The notes below the pieces were generated by a model. That model ran no database searches and was not told where the DNA came from. It worked only from the letters and a program-made list of their open reading frames with translations. Positions 7,814 to 15,077 of a stretch of 20,285 nucleotides of DNA are shown one piece after another (within the stretch, counting starts at the first letter, position 1; every line of letters starts with the position of its first letter). Source of the stretch: a virus; IMG/VR virus record IMGVR_UViG_3300031975_000308, positions 1 through 20,285 of that record; one strand, written 5' to 3'. The position numbers and the translations under genes are program-made.

Positions 7814-8087
7814 CATCCCTCTCCTGTGTGGTTTCAATAAGTTTGTTAATAAACCATTTAGCTTTTTCTAAATCTTGAATTGGTTTCTTCTTGTGTTCGT
7901 ATCGCCAGATATATTTCAAAGCTGACCCTTGTAAATAATATTTGAATCCATCTCCTTGACAAGCCTTGATTGCATCAATGCAACCTATGTCTCCCTTGTT
8001 ATAATGAGACGGAAAGTTTACTGGGTCTTCATTTCTTTTTGCTTTTATCTTTTTAACTAGTTCAGTCATTTCTTTTACGCTTGTCAT
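7767..8087 (-). CDS. DUF3310-family protein
   Basis: The 106-residue protein shows the DUF3310 pattern: SHYN (27-30), a CIDAI helix, KYYLQGSALKYIWRYEHK and DLEKAKWFINKLIE. Proteins of this family are common in phage genomes and are often annotated as nucleotide-kinase-like, but their activity is not established. A GGGGG run six bases before the ATG is the likely ribosome binding site. The gene overlaps both neighbours, and its last 47 bases overlap the polymerase gene in another frame. It lies between the two halves of the DNA polymerase, so it may act in the replication complex. The C-terminal 20 residues are very polar and may be disordered. Confidence 0.82.
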   Translation of the reverse strand: MTSVKEMTELVKKIKAKRNEDPVNFPSHYNKGDIGCIDAIKACQGDGFKYYLQGSALKYIWRYEHKKKPIQDLEKAKWFINKLIETTQERDDEDNQEHGDSNSRVK

Positions 8088-8355
8088 TTGATACCCCCAT
8101 TATATAAAAAAATTCTTCTCTCGATTTCTTTGCATCTAACATAGCAAAGTCACATATTAAATCAAAGTCTTCTTCGTCATTAAACAACCATTCGATTGCG
8201 TCTTCTCTAAACTTTATATACTCTTTATCTACACCAGTGTACGCAATGTCTTGCATAGCTTGATCAAGTACTGAGCGCCACAATACTACTTCATTCTCTA
8301 TCGGAATGTATTCTTCCTCCAACGGCTTTGCCGCAAAGTATTGGGGACGTTTCAT
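8062..8355 (-). CDS. 97-aa acidic phage protein, unknown function
   Basis: This acidic 97-residue protein is predicted to be mostly helical. The stretch VLWRSVLDQAMQDI, then AIEWLFNDEEDFDLICDFAM and KKSREEFF resembles small phage proteins with a W-L...DF..C..A..D...R pattern, of unknown role. AGAGGA lies about ten bases before the ATG. The end overlaps the DUF3310 gene by 26 bases. With DUF3310 it fills the gap between the exonuclease and polymerase parts of the split DNA polymerase, so a link to replication is plausible but not shown. Confidence 0.7.
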   Translation of the reverse strand: MKRPQYFAAKPLEEEYIPIENEVVLWRSVLDQAMQDIAYTGVDKEYIKFREDAIEWLFNDEEDFDLICDFAMLDAKKSREEFFYIMGVSNDKRKRND

Positions 8356-8361
8356 AAAAGT

Positions 8362-9465
8362 TTATTCCTCTGCTTTGGTACTCTTAGAAAAACTTGTAAG
8401 GTTCTTCCATGCTCCTTCATTAGTATAAATAGATCCCAAGAAACCTAATCCTTTTTCCATTTCTGGCTGGAGAGAATGTTGTGCATGCATGGTGTCATGT
8501 ACAGTTCCTGCTACATCTATTCCGTATTTATAACTTAACCAAGACACATCATAAGTTTGATTCTGTGCTACCTTAGTTATCTTTTTATCTTGTAATAAGT
8601 TAGCTATCTCTTTCCAGATAGTTATCTCTGTAGTGTAATCATAGAATGCTTGAGACTTCTTTGTGATATCTCTGAATGGTATAACCATTGATCGTTTAGG
8701 TGATGGAGCAAATCCTATACAAGTTATCTCCCCACTTGCTGTCTCAATATCAAATGATAAAGGATTGTCCTCACTGTTTTCTTCTCTGCATTCTTTAAAG
8801 AATTGCACAACCTCTTCGTAAGTAGGCTCTATGTATATTTCTCTTTCAGTATTTTCTATGTCTTTAGTTGTAGATTCTTGTACTGCTTTTTTTAAATCAC
8901 TTACTACTGTAGGTCTGAATGAATAGTTTTTAAGAACTGCAAACGGACTGTATGTTGGCATGATCTTGTATGCTCTATTTAATTTGCCCACGTTTGAATA
9001 TGTTAGTGCTCCTCTGTAAGATCCTATCTTGTCTATGTTTGTTAATGCCCACAGACCCAAGCCACCCATTGTAATTATAATGTTAGGATTAAAGTCATTG
9101 ATCTCTTTGTATAGTCTTTCAATATCTTGTTCATAGTCTTTTTTTAAAAATCCGTATTGAGAAGGAGAATAGTTTGACTGCCACTCCCCTTCTTTCTTGA
9201 TAGCCTTATACTCATTCCTCTTATGGAAAAAGAACTGAGCATTTTCTTGTGCTGGCTTCAGTTGAAATGCATGAGTGAGCATAACAGATTGTGCGTCTAT
9301 GCCTGCGAGTGCGCACATGGGATTCAATACTTGCTGTATGCCTCCTGTATTTATTTTGTTAAGTCTAGATTCGGTAGTCGTAGGATATTCTAAAACTATG
9401 CAAATAGAATTCCCAGAATCTGGAATCTGTGACTCAACCCGCTTATGTACTGCGTACTCACTCAT
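8362..9465 (-). CDS. UDG-like domain fused to DNA polymerase 3'-5' exonuclease (motifs I and II)
   Basis: A 367-residue two-domain protein. Residues about 20-190 resemble the uracil-DNA glycosylase superfamily: a GGIQQVLNPM turn (41-50), NIIITMGGLGLWAL (128-141) and TYSPFAVLKN (171-180), though the usual catalytic GEAPG segment is replaced by VLEYPTTTES. Residues about 210-358 are a family A polymerase proofreading domain with motif I SFDIET (D239, E241), motif II NQTYD (N302, D306), and the typical VHDTMHAQHSL and KGLGFLGSIYT segments. It ends just where motif III should follow; that motif is at the start of the gene at 6269-7813. The two proteins together would make one polymerase. No clear ribosome binding site precedes the ATG, 11 bases after the previous stop. 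Confidence 0.85.
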   Translation of the reverse strand: MSEYAVHKRVESQIPDSGNSICIVLEYPTTTESRLNKINTGGIQQVLNPMCALAGIDAQSVMLTHAFQLKPAQENAQFFFHKRNEYKAIKKEGEWQSNYSPSQYGFLKKDYEQDIERLYKEINDFNPNIIITMGGLGLWALTNIDKIGSYRGALTYSNVGKLNRAYKIMPTYSPFAVLKNYSFRPTVVSDLKKAVQESTTKDIENTEREIYIEPTYEEVVQFFKECREENSEDNPLSFDIETASGEITCIGFAPSPKRSMVIPFRDITKKSQAFYDYTTEITIWKEIANLLQDKKITKVAQNQTYDVSWLSYKYGIDVAGTVHDTMHAQHSLQPEMEKGLGFLGSIYTNEGAWKNLTSFSKSTKAEE

Positions 9466-9476
9466 GCTATCACAAA

Positions 9477-9920
9477 CTACTTATTAATAATCTTTTTAAT
9501 AGAAGCTTGTAATATATCTTTGTTCTTACCAACCATCTCGTGTTTCACAACACCAGAAAAAGACTGGCCGATTGCTTGTTCAAGCAACTCTCCAAAAGAT
9601 TGATCCTGGTCCATGTCTAAAGCATCTGTTAAGAAACTCTTCAAAGACATAGCTGGGTTCTTTTGTTTCATAGCATTAGGCGTTGCCCAATACTCTAGTC
9701 TTGTTGGTTCTGCATTAGCTATATCAGCCGCATCCAAATCTGATTGGATAACTCCTGTAGCTTTTACATTTATCTTCACTAACGGAGTTTGGTTCTCACC
9801 TACTCTGTCTGAACGATAGCTAGTAATTACAAAATCGTAACTACCCTCTGGTAAAGTAACCGTTTGCGGTACTTCATTTGGTGACATACTTAAAAAGTCA
9901 CCCACGTCTGATCCTGTCAT
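9477..9920 (-). CDS. Probable phage ssDNA-binding protein (DUF669-like)
   Basis: A 147-residue protein with a beta-rich core (LPEGSYDFVITSYRSDRV, then TPLVKINVKATGVI) and a C-terminal part ending in SFSGVVKHEMVGKNKDILQ. This layout resembles DUF669-type phage proteins, which often lie next to Sak4-like ATPases and are thought to bind single-stranded DNA. The assignment rests on pattern and neighbourhood; no decisive motif was seen. The gene has the best ribosome binding site in the window, AGGAGG eight bases before the ATG, which suggests high expression as expected of an ssDNA-binding protein. It sits 12 bases after the Sak4-like gene. Confidence 0.62.
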   Translation of the reverse strand: MTGSDVGDFLSMSPNEVPQTVTLPEGSYDFVITSYRSDRVGENQTPLVKINVKATGVIQSDLDAADIANAEPTRLEYWATPNAMKQKNPAMSLKSFLTDALDMDQDQSFGELLEQAIGQSFSGVVKHEMVGKNKDILQASIKKIINK

Positions 9921-9932
9921 GGTATATACCTC

Positions 9933-10727
9933 CTATTTTGACATTGGTTTTGACAACTTCTTCTTCGCATTCCCTTGAATTGCATCAAACAATTTCGCAA
10001 GATCAAGCTCTGTGTTAGGTTCTAATATGTCTAACGCAGGAACTTTAAGATCCATTCTATGATCCGATACAGTTCTTAGAGAACGTTCTGTGCCTTTGCT
10101 TGAACTCTTAGTGTCCACTCTACAAACACAGTTAAAGTATCGACCCAATTTTGTAGATAGCTTTGAGCCGACACTAGTTGGATATGATTTACTCACACCC
10201 AAATCCCCCTCCATGTACTGCATGTGTGTTGTCACCACAACATTACATGGAACTTCTGAACCAGTTATATATTGTATGAGGTGCTGCACATCTCGTGCCG
10301 CTGTTCCCCATTCTGGTTGAGAAGGTTGTTCTGTTGGTTTCTTGTTATTAAATACTAATGCACTACGCAATGCAGACTCACCCATAAGAGTGAGGCTATC
10401 AATTACAAGCACATCGTCCTTAGTCCAAGTCTTAACAGAACCAAAGTCTTCATCTCCATCTTTCCAATTAGCAATTAGATTTGCCCCCTTACGAAAAGCT
10501 TCCGCCTTACCAATTGGATCTTTAAGAGTTACGTAAGATACACGACTGACTCCTTCTGGAGTTAGCAGGTCTGGTAATATAGATAGACCATCATCGTAAT
10601 CAAGTATACGAAGATTCTTTCCAGCATTAGCTAATGAAGCTAGCGCCGCAGTCTTACCAGATCCACTGTCGCCTACCAGTAATAATTTAGTTACATCAGT
10701 TGATGCGTGTTGTTTAATACTTGCCAT
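9933..10727 (-). CDS. Sak4-like RecA-fold ATPase
   Basis: A 264-residue P-loop ATPase with Walker A GDSGSGKT (19-26) and Walker B DVLVIDS (105-111). The order and size match the Sak4 group of phage single-strand annealing or RecA-like recombinases, which work with a phage ssDNA-binding protein and a Cas4-like nuclease, both present here. It is expected to load on ssDNA during recombination-dependent replication. The start at MASIKQH is chosen because AGGAG lies upstream and the promoter at 10747-10775 ends just before it; the upstream in-frame ATG at 10748 lies inside the -10 element. The C-terminus is lysine-rich. Confidence 0.85.
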   Translation of the reverse strand: MASIKQHASTDVTKLLLVGDSGSGKTAALASLANAGKNLRILDYDDGLSILPDLLTPEGVSRVSYVTLKDPIGKAEAFRKGANLIANWKDGDEDFGSVKTWTKDDVLVIDSLTLMGESALRSALVFNNKKPTEQPSQPEWGTAARDVQHLIQYITGSEVPCNVVVTTHMQYMEGDLGVSKSYPTSVGSKLSTKLGRYFNCVCRVDTKSSSKGTERSLRTVSDHRMDLKVPALDILEPNTELDLAKLFDAIQGNAKKKLSKPMSK

Positions 10728-10746
10728 ATTTTTCTCCTGTGTTTGC

Positions 10747-10775
10747 ATTATACCAAATTAATTGCAATCCGTCAA
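10747..10775 (-). promoter_or_regulatory. Extended -10 promoter of the replication block
   Basis: On the minus strand TTGACG (10770-10775, 5/6) is followed by 17 bases and a perfect TATAAT (10747-10752) with TG in the extended position (TGGTATAAT). The -35 overlaps the stop codon of the 72-aa gene. It would drive the Sak4-like, ssDNA-binding, exonuclease, polymerase and helicase genes with a short leader. Confidence 0.78.
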
Positions 10776-10990
10776 TAACTTTCTTTCCAAGAACCATCAG
10801 TATTATATCCTGTTGGTAGCTCGTTAGTTTTCTTGAACGCATTAATTGTTTTAGTTATATGATAACCTTCTTCAGTTTTCATAGACATAAACTTATTAAG
10901 ATATTTATTATCTGGATCTAGTTTAAATAGTTCTATTGATAGATAGTCTATAATCTTATGATCCATTGGTGTCTTTAAATATTTTCCCAT
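10772..10990 (-). CDS. 72-aa hypothetical protein
   Basis: Encodes 72 residues (MGKYLKTPMDHKIIDYLSI...), predicted to be a small helical protein with no membrane segment. AGGAG lies five bases before the ATG. No known motif is recognised. It follows the 30-aa membrane peptide by 12 bases, and its end contains the -35 element of the replication-block promoter, so it is the last gene of the upstream operon. Confidence 0.68.
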   Translation of the reverse strand: MGKYLKTPMDHKIIDYLSIELFKLDPDNKYLNKFMSMKTEEGYHITKTINAFKKTNELPTGYNTDGSWKESY

Positions 10991-11002
10991 AGTTTCTCCT
11001 GT

Positions 11003-11095
11003 TTAAGTTATTGCTGTTATGACTACATAAAGTAAGTAGCCTAGTATAATTAGTCCTGGTAGTAAATCTAAAATTTTATCAATTAGTTTTTTCAT
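11003..11095 (-). CDS. 30-aa membrane peptide
   Basis: A 30-residue peptide, MKKLIDKILDLLPG followed by one hydrophobic helix of about 16 residues. The short basic N-terminus and hydrophobic rest predict a single membrane span. Its ATG overlaps the stop of the Cas4-like gene in an ATGA junction, which supports translation by coupling. Function unknown. Similar tiny membrane peptides recur at 16678-16767 and 246-353. Confidence 0.6.
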   Translation of the reverse strand: MKKLIDKILDLLPGLIILGYLLYVVITAIT

Positions 11096-12084
11096 TCTAG
11101 TTCTACCTCTATTTCTAATTCGTTGGCAGGAAGAGCAACTACATTGTCCTCTTTCCGCAAGTCTTTGTGTACTTCTCTATCAAAGTCTGACTCTACAACT
11201 ATGTGCCTGCGTGAGGGTGCTTCATTGCATACTTCTCTAAATTTACAGCCACCATAATTGCTACATGCAGTAAAGTCAGCAGGATAGTAATTGTCTTTTG
11301 CATACATGTTAGATAAATCTATCTTGTGCATAGAATCTATATACCATTCTTGTATTACCTCATCATTAACTTTAAATACTGCACGTTCAAAGCGTGTAAA
11401 GTTCACACCAGTTTGTGCCGCTTCTACTATGAATCCAACGACAGGTAACTTTAGTATATGTTTTGCCGCCCATAGATATGCATACACTTGATTGTTAGGT
11501 GTAAAGTTTGCAAAGTAATAACTAGTCAAGCCTGTCTTGGTAGTCTTAGTATCTACTACATAAAGTTCGTTGTCTAGTTCTACAACTTTATCTATACGAC
11601 CAGACAATCTTTCACCTGTTACAGAGAAAGGCACTTCAAATCTTTGCTCAAGTGCAGGGTCTCCATCTGGCATAGTAGCTACCTTGATATTGTCTTCCCA
11701 AAACTCTTCTGCTCTCCACACAATAGCACGCATGGTTGCTTCAAGTCCTCGAGCTTTATCTTCGGTGCGTAATAACTCTTCGCCAAACTCTAACAGTATT
11801 AACTTGATAGCATTCTTGACAGACTCATCTTTTGATTTGCCTTCAAATCTACCACGATCTAATTCTTCAAAACCTTCATGAACTGCTGACCCAAAGCCAG
11901 TAGCTGATGAGTATTGTTTAGATTTATAACCTAATAAGTTTTGATAATTATAGTAGCGGGGGCATGATGAGAAAGCAGACAAGCTAGAGGTATCCCATAC
12001 CATTTGTTTAGCTGTTCCATTTTCTTGCCACACATACTTAGGAAAGTGTGGTGCTTCTATATATCCTATACCATCGTCCATCAT
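11092..12084 (-). CDS. Cas4/RecB-like PD-(D/E)XK nuclease with Fe-S cysteines
   Basis: A 330-residue nuclease with the features of Cas4/AddB-type exonucleases. H69 lies in GSAVHEG, D165 in SGRIDKV, D178 and K180 in VVDTKTTK, and Q199 in NNQVYAYLW. Four cysteines placed as in iron-sulfur members of the family are C41 (SCPRYY) and C274, C280, C286 (CSNYGGCKFREVC). Such enzymes trim DNA ends and in phages work with Sak4-type recombinases and an ssDNA-binding protein, both encoded downstream. A clear AGGGGG lies five bases before the ATG. It starts three bases after the 2OG oxygenase stop and overlaps the 30-aa peptide by 4 bases. Confidence 0.88.
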   Translation of the reverse strand: MMDDGIGYIEAPHFPKYVWQENGTAKQMVWDTSSLSAFSSCPRYYNYQNLLGYKSKQYSSATGFGSAVHEGFEELDRGRFEGKSKDESVKNAIKLILLEFGEELLRTEDKARGLEATMRAIVWRAEEFWEDNIKVATMPDGDPALEQRFEVPFSVTGERLSGRIDKVVELDNELYVVDTKTTKTGLTSYYFANFTPNNQVYAYLWAAKHILKLPVVGFIVEAAQTGVNFTRFERAVFKVNDEVIQEWYIDSMHKIDLSNMYAKDNYYPADFTACSNYGGCKFREVCNEAPSRRHIVVESDFDREVHKDLRKEDNVVALPANELEIEVELE

Positions 12085-12086
12085 AT

Positions 12087-12827
12087 TTACCCCCTGTACA
12101 TTTTGTTTATTACTGATTCTTTTTCTGCGTTATCTGTGTGCCATGCACATAAGTTTGCCGCAATAGTTCTTCTCTCGCCCTCACCTTTGAATGGATACAC
12201 CATGTGTTGTAACCATATAGGAAAGATAAATAACTTACCAACCTCTGGTTGAATGGTGCAAGTAGTCGGTGGTTTTAACATTGGATTATCTAATGAAGAT
12301 GTCTTACCATAATTAAAAGCAAGAAACCCATCACTGTTACCAGATGCTCCAAATAAATTGTACTCTCCATCGTTGGGACTTTTTTGTTTTGTTATTTGTT
12401 CTGGTACTTTAGTCCAAGTAGTTGCCGCTAGTCCTGTTATAGATGGCACACTATGATCATGAATAGGATTGTAGTCTCCTTCATAACTGTGAACTGACCA
12501 CATCTCATCTACTCCCACTTGCATATTGTCTGGGAATAATTTGTTTGAACCTATTCTTCTGACAAAATGTTTAACATACTCCATACCAAGTTGATTAATA
12601 GTTTGTGTAAACCTTATAACTTTTTCGTCTTCTGCATTCATGGTTAGTTGTTGACCGCTTTGTATTTGTCCTACCAAATGTTTAGAATGATCTTCTCTGT
12701 CTTCTGCTACCATAAGATCGTCAAGATATGTGTTGAGATCATCTACCATTGGCATTGGCAGTTGTGCTTCCATCAATATTACTTGAGGAAGTTCATGCAT
12801 TTTAAGATTGATTTGTTGTTCTTCCAT
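12087..12827 (-). CDS. 2OG-Fe(II) oxygenase
   Basis: A 246-residue protein of the phage 2-oxoglutarate/Fe(II)-dependent oxygenase group. The iron ligands are probably H123 and H125 or D124 in NPIHDHS and H208 in WLQHMVYP; R219 or R220 in GEGERRTIAANL would bind 2-oxoglutarate. These enzymes hydroxylate or demethylate proteins, nucleic acids or small molecules, and are very common in marine phages, but the substrate is usually unknown. Segments MWSVHSYEGDYNPIHDHS and SGNSDGFLAFNYG fit the double-stranded beta-helix fold. AAGGA lies about ten bases before the ATG. It is the first sizeable enzyme gene after the small-gene run. Confidence 0.85.
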   Translation of the reverse strand: MEEQQINLKMHELPQVILMEAQLPMPMVDDLNTYLDDLMVAEDREDHSKHLVGQIQSGQQLTMNAEDEKVIRFTQTINQLGMEYVKHFVRRIGSNKLFPDNMQVGVDEMWSVHSYEGDYNPIHDHSVPSITGLAATTWTKVPEQITKQKSPNDGEYNLFGASGNSDGFLAFNYGKTSSLDNPMLKPPTTCTIQPEVGKLFIFPIWLQHMVYPFKGEGERRTIAANLCAWHTDNAEKESVINKMYRG

Positions 12828-12839
12828 TATTTCTTTTCC

Positions 12840-13139
12840 TTATCTGTCAAATGGTGATTTGTTTTGATAAATAACTTCTTCTGTCTCTAAGCATTTAAAA
12901 TATGTTGTCCAAGCTGTAGTTTTTCCGCTACGAGATTTAGTTTTATTGGAGATTCTTTCCCATTGTTTGTCTTCAAATTGAAATGTCTTTGATCTATTTC
13001 CATTTGTGCCTGTAGCCAACCATGTTTTGTGTAGATCCCAAACATCCACACTATCATATTTTTTTAATTCATTAACTAATGCTTCACTGGTTCTAAAGTT
13101 AGGTTTCAGATACCAATATTTTTTATTTTGTTCTTCCAC
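12840..13139 (-). CDS. 99-aa hypothetical protein with GTG start
   Basis: Translation is predicted to start at a GTG whose first base is the last base of the preceding stop codon (TAGTG); AAGGA lies seven bases upstream. The 99 residues are rich in Trp, Lys and Thr (WYLKPNF, VWDLHKTWLATG, TTAWTTYFKCLE) and lack cysteine pairs or a membrane helix. The pattern of aromatic and basic residues would suit nucleic-acid binding, but I do not recognise the family. Confidence 0.68.
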   Translation of the reverse strand: MEEQNKKYWYLKPNFRTSEALVNELKKYDSVDVWDLHKTWLATGTNGNRSKTFQFEDKQWERISNKTKSRSGKTTAWTTYFKCLETEEVIYQNKSPFDR

Positions 13140-13381
13140 TACACGTCCTTTAAGATCATCGCCAATGGGTCTTGATCAAACTGTTTTGGTTTAGTGCGCG
13201 CCGCTTTGGCAGTGATTCTCTTGCCAGATTTCTCGGCGGCTTTTATATTTTCTCGCGTACCTCGTAGATAAGTAATGATAGCTTCAATACCTTTATCATC
13301 TTGAGCCAGATCAACGGGATCCATCTCTAGATATTCAGTTGGTACTATTAGTTCTTCTGCTTGTGTATCGTCTCTAGCCAT
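13139..13381 (-). CDS. 80-aa hypothetical protein
   Basis: An 80-residue protein with an acidic first half (ARDDTQAEELIVPTEYLEM) and a basic second half (KAAEKSGKRITAKAARTK). GGGAG lies about nine bases before the ATG. It shares 34 bases with the preceding 52-aa gene in another frame and one base with the following GTG-start gene. The split charge suggests a small scaffold or nucleic-acid-associated protein. Function unknown. Confidence 0.65.
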   Translation of the reverse strand: MARDDTQAEELIVPTEYLEMDPVDLAQDDKGIEAIITYLRGTRENIKAAEKSGKRITAKAARTKPKQFDQDPLAMILKDV

Positions 13382-13506
13382 GTGTCGTTCTCCCTCTCTT
13401 GTTGTTTAATGTATGCGTCTCTATTCATTTTTGGTGTGAAGGCTTCTTCAGTTGTTTTCTCAATCCACCGAATGTCTCCCTCTGTTAAATGGTTGTACTC
13501 ACTCAT
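13348..13506 (-). CDS. 52-aa hypothetical protein
   Basis: Encodes 52 residues starting MSEYNHLTEGDIRWIEK, mostly charged and probably helical. A GGAG lies about 11 bases before the ATG, and the start overlaps the end of the preceding 44-aa gene by 8 bases. It overlaps the next gene by 34 bases, long for this genome, so one of the two starts may be wrong. No known motif. Confidence 0.55.
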   Translation of the reverse strand: MSEYNHLTEGDIRWIEKTTEEAFTPKMNRDAYIKQQERENDTWLETIHKQKN

Positions 13507-13633
13507 CAAATTTATTCTCCAGTATTGTTATTTGTTTTTGTATATGTTCTAAGTCTTCTTTAGTTACTTCACTAACATCATCTAATGCACACGCAATAGA
13601 AATGCTAGCCTCTTTCAATGCTTCAATCCACAT
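13499..13633 (-). CDS. 44-aa acidic hypothetical protein
   Basis: Encodes 44 residues starting MWIEALKEASISIACAL and continuing as an acidic helix (EVTKEDLEHIQKQITILENK) with heptad-like hydrophobic spacing that could form a short coiled coil. No clear ribosome binding site is seen; it overlaps the preceding gene by 11 bases, so coupling is likely. Function unknown. Confidence 0.55.
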   Translation of the reverse strand: MWIEALKEASISIACALDDVSEVTKEDLEHIQKQITILENKFDE

Positions 13634-13889
13634 GTTGTTGCTCCGCTCTTTGTTTATCATCAAGTTCATTTGGCGATTCTACTGCCATAACGATTGCGTC
13701 TGGTATAGTCTTTAAGTTTTCTTTGAATGCTTTCGAATAGTATTGATTTGTTTCTTTGTCATAATCAAAACTTTCCAGCAATGTTTTTAACTGTGACTCT
13801 GCGTCAGCTTTATCGTAAGCCTCAACCTCCCAATGTTTAGTATGCATATGTCCTGTTACTACATTGAATTTTTTCTTTGGTATTGCCAT
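13623..13889 (-). CDS. 88-aa hypothetical protein
   Basis: An 88-residue protein with AGGAG eight bases before the ATG. The N-terminal strand FNVVTGHMHTKHWEVEAYDK is followed by a helix (ADAESQLKTLLES), then YYSKAFKENLKTIPDAIVMAV. The order suggests a small alpha/beta fold with some likeness to proteins annotated as phage homing-site or transcription modulators, but not enough for assignment. Two histidine pairs near the N-terminus are notable. Function unknown. Confidence 0.65.
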   Translation of the reverse strand: MAIPKKKFNVVTGHMHTKHWEVEAYDKADAESQLKTLLESFDYDKETNQYYSKAFKENLKTIPDAIVMAVESPNELDDKQRAEQQHVD

Positions 13890-13902
13890 AATGTTTCTCC
13901 TG

Positions 13903-14223
13903 TTAATGTATTGTTTCTTCTGGGTCTGGTACTATTCTTATACCAGTAATCGAAGTAAAGTCAAGAGGGTCTACAACTGCACCACTCTCCACCATCTTGT
14001 CAATCAAAGGCCCAAGCTCTGCTATGTTGGCAACTGATGCACCAAATATCTTGAGCGCCCCTGCTGTACCTACTGACATCAGAAGCATACGAAGACTTAC
14101 TTCGAGCATTGCTCCCATGATAACCCCAGTAGAATATTCTTTTGACATATCTAACAAAGGCTCTTTGAGTTCGTTCACACATCTTTCAAACTCTTTCCTC
14201 ATATCTTTTTCTAAATCAATCAT
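13903..14223 (-). CDS. 106-aa protein with a hydrophobic core segment
   Basis: Encodes 106 residues: an acidic amphipathic helix (about 1-28), a glycine- and methionine-rich hydrophobic region (about 33-67, with GVIMGAMLEVSLRMLLMSVG), then a polar tail. The middle may form one or two membrane helices or a buried helical hairpin. GGAG lies about ten bases before the ATG and the start overlaps the end of the preceding gene by 8 bases. I do not recognise it. Confidence 0.65.
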   Translation of the reverse strand: MIDLEKDMRKEFERCVNELKEPLLDMSKEYSTGVIMGAMLEVSLRMLLMSVGTAGALKIFGASVANIAELGPLIDKMVESGAVVDPLDFTSITGIRIVPDPEETIH

Positions 14224-14401
14224 GCAATGTATTCTCCACTATTTCAAAGTTAACTGCGTTTATCTTTATCTTTGTACTCTTTATAAAATCTTTGTCAATC
14301 TTATTTAGTTTATCTCTAACAGCTCGTAGATCATCTAGTTTGTTAGACTGTACAATTATGTTTCTGTTTCTTTCACTAGTTAAGCAGTAAGTCTTTTTCA
14401 T
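14216..14401 (-). CDS. 61-aa hypothetical protein
   Basis: A 61-residue protein, MKKTYCLTSERNRNIIVQ then a basic helix (LDDLRAVRDKLNKIDKDF) and a strand. The order strand-helix-strand suggests a compact alpha/beta mini-domain. AGAGGA lies five to six bases before the ATG, which overlaps the preceding stop in an ATGA junction. Function unknown. Confidence 0.65.
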   Translation of the reverse strand: MKKTYCLTSERNRNIIVQSNKLDDLRAVRDKLNKIDKDFIKSTKIKINAVNFEIVENTLHD

Positions 14402-14721
14402 AGTTCCTCTCCCGTTTGTTCGTTGATTAACTCAAGTTGTTTCATTTCCATTGAGTGTGTTATACGCACCACATCTTTGTCATGCATAATTCTTAGCAAG
14501 TCATACTTGCCTTCATCTATATCCACTTCACCTTTCATTTGTTCTTTAAAAGCTCTGATGTATCTGTTGAACCTCATAGCTAGAGCAAAGGGTTTGTCAC
14601 TCTTGATACAGATAGAGGGTGACTCTTCTTCTGTTTCGTCTAGGTGTTTCTTAGCCTTTTCCAAAGCGTTTGAGATATCTATCTGTTGGAATAGGTTGTA
14701 AGTTTTCGGGTTGTAAGCCAT
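14398..14721 (-). CDS. 107-aa hypothetical helical protein
   Basis: The start MAYNPKTYNLF has AGGAG seven bases upstream; the frame opens further to 14820 but that part overlaps the preceding gene and lacks a signal. Most of the 107 residues look helical and charged (NALEKAKKHLDETEEE, RFNRYIRAFKEQMKGEVD). No catalytic motif or membrane segment is seen. It overlaps the preceding gene by 71 bases in another frame, so both starts and the overlap deserve notice. Function unknown. Confidence 0.65.
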   Translation of the reverse strand: MAYNPKTYNLFQQIDISNALEKAKKHLDETEEESPSICIKSDKPFALAMRFNRYIRAFKEQMKGEVDIDEGKYDLLRIMHDKDVVRITHSMEMKQLELINEQTGEEL

Positions 14722-14914
14722 TTGCATTCTCCTGTTGGTATTCATAATCATCTGTGTCATCAAAGATCCCTCGCGCAGAACCATCACTGAAGATATCTTC
14801 TGAGTGATCATCGAATCCATCTAGAATAAAGTCCCCATCTTCGGGAACCCATTCTTGTTTTTTAGTTTTCTTGTTGTACTTAGTACCTTTATAAGCATAG
14901 TTATTTCTTGGCAT
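14651..14914 (-). CDS. 87-aa acidic, probably disordered protein
   Basis: The start MPRNNYAYKGTKYNKK has GGAG six bases upstream, favoured over the ATG at 14926. The first 20 residues are basic, followed by a long acidic, low-complexity stretch (about 24-63, with DGDFILDGFDDHSEDIF) and a Gln/Asn-rich tail. The composition predicts disorder; DNA-mimic or acidic host-takeover proteins of phages look like this, but that is speculative. It overlaps both neighbours. Confidence 0.6.
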   Translation of the reverse strand: MPRNNYAYKGTKYNKKTKKQEWVPEDGDFILDGFDDHSEDIFSDGSARGIFDDTDDYEYQQENANGLQPENLQPIPTDRYLKRFGKG

Positions 14915-15077
14915 TGTGTTCTCCATATTCTATGTAGGAAGCAGTCTTTCCTACGATTAGTATCCCAAGCCATATAATAGCAAGGGGGTTAGGTAACGAT
15001 AGTACTGCCATTATCGTTAAGAAGTGAAAGAATCCATGAGTGCCTATCCACCCATAAATACTACCAAATGCGTCCAT
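14901..15077 (-). CDS. 58-aa two-helix membrane protein
   Basis: The chosen start MDAFGSIYGWIGTHG gives 58 residues with two likely membrane helices, about 14-28 (FFHFLTIMAVLSLPN) and 31-47 (PLAIIWLGILIVGKTA). A longer frame to 15155 runs through the coding end of the cyclotransferase gene. GGAAAC just before the ATG is a weak ribosome binding site; the 17-base overlap with the cyclotransferase gene suggests coupling. Function unknown. Confidence 0.65.
   Translation of the reverse strand: MDAFGSIYGWIGTHGFFHFLTIMAVLSLPNPLAIIWLGILIVGKTASYIEYGEHNAKK

Noticed and set aside
8099-8121. TATAAT on the minus strand before the DUF3310 gene
   Set aside because: No -35 element at usable distance and no TG extension; it falls inside the overlapping end of the 97-aa gene.
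7767-8355. Group I intron, intein or homing endonuclease as the cause of the polymerase split
   Set aside because: The gap encodes two small phage proteins with their own ribosome binding sites; no LAGLIDADG, GIY-YIG or HNH motif or intein splice residues are visible.
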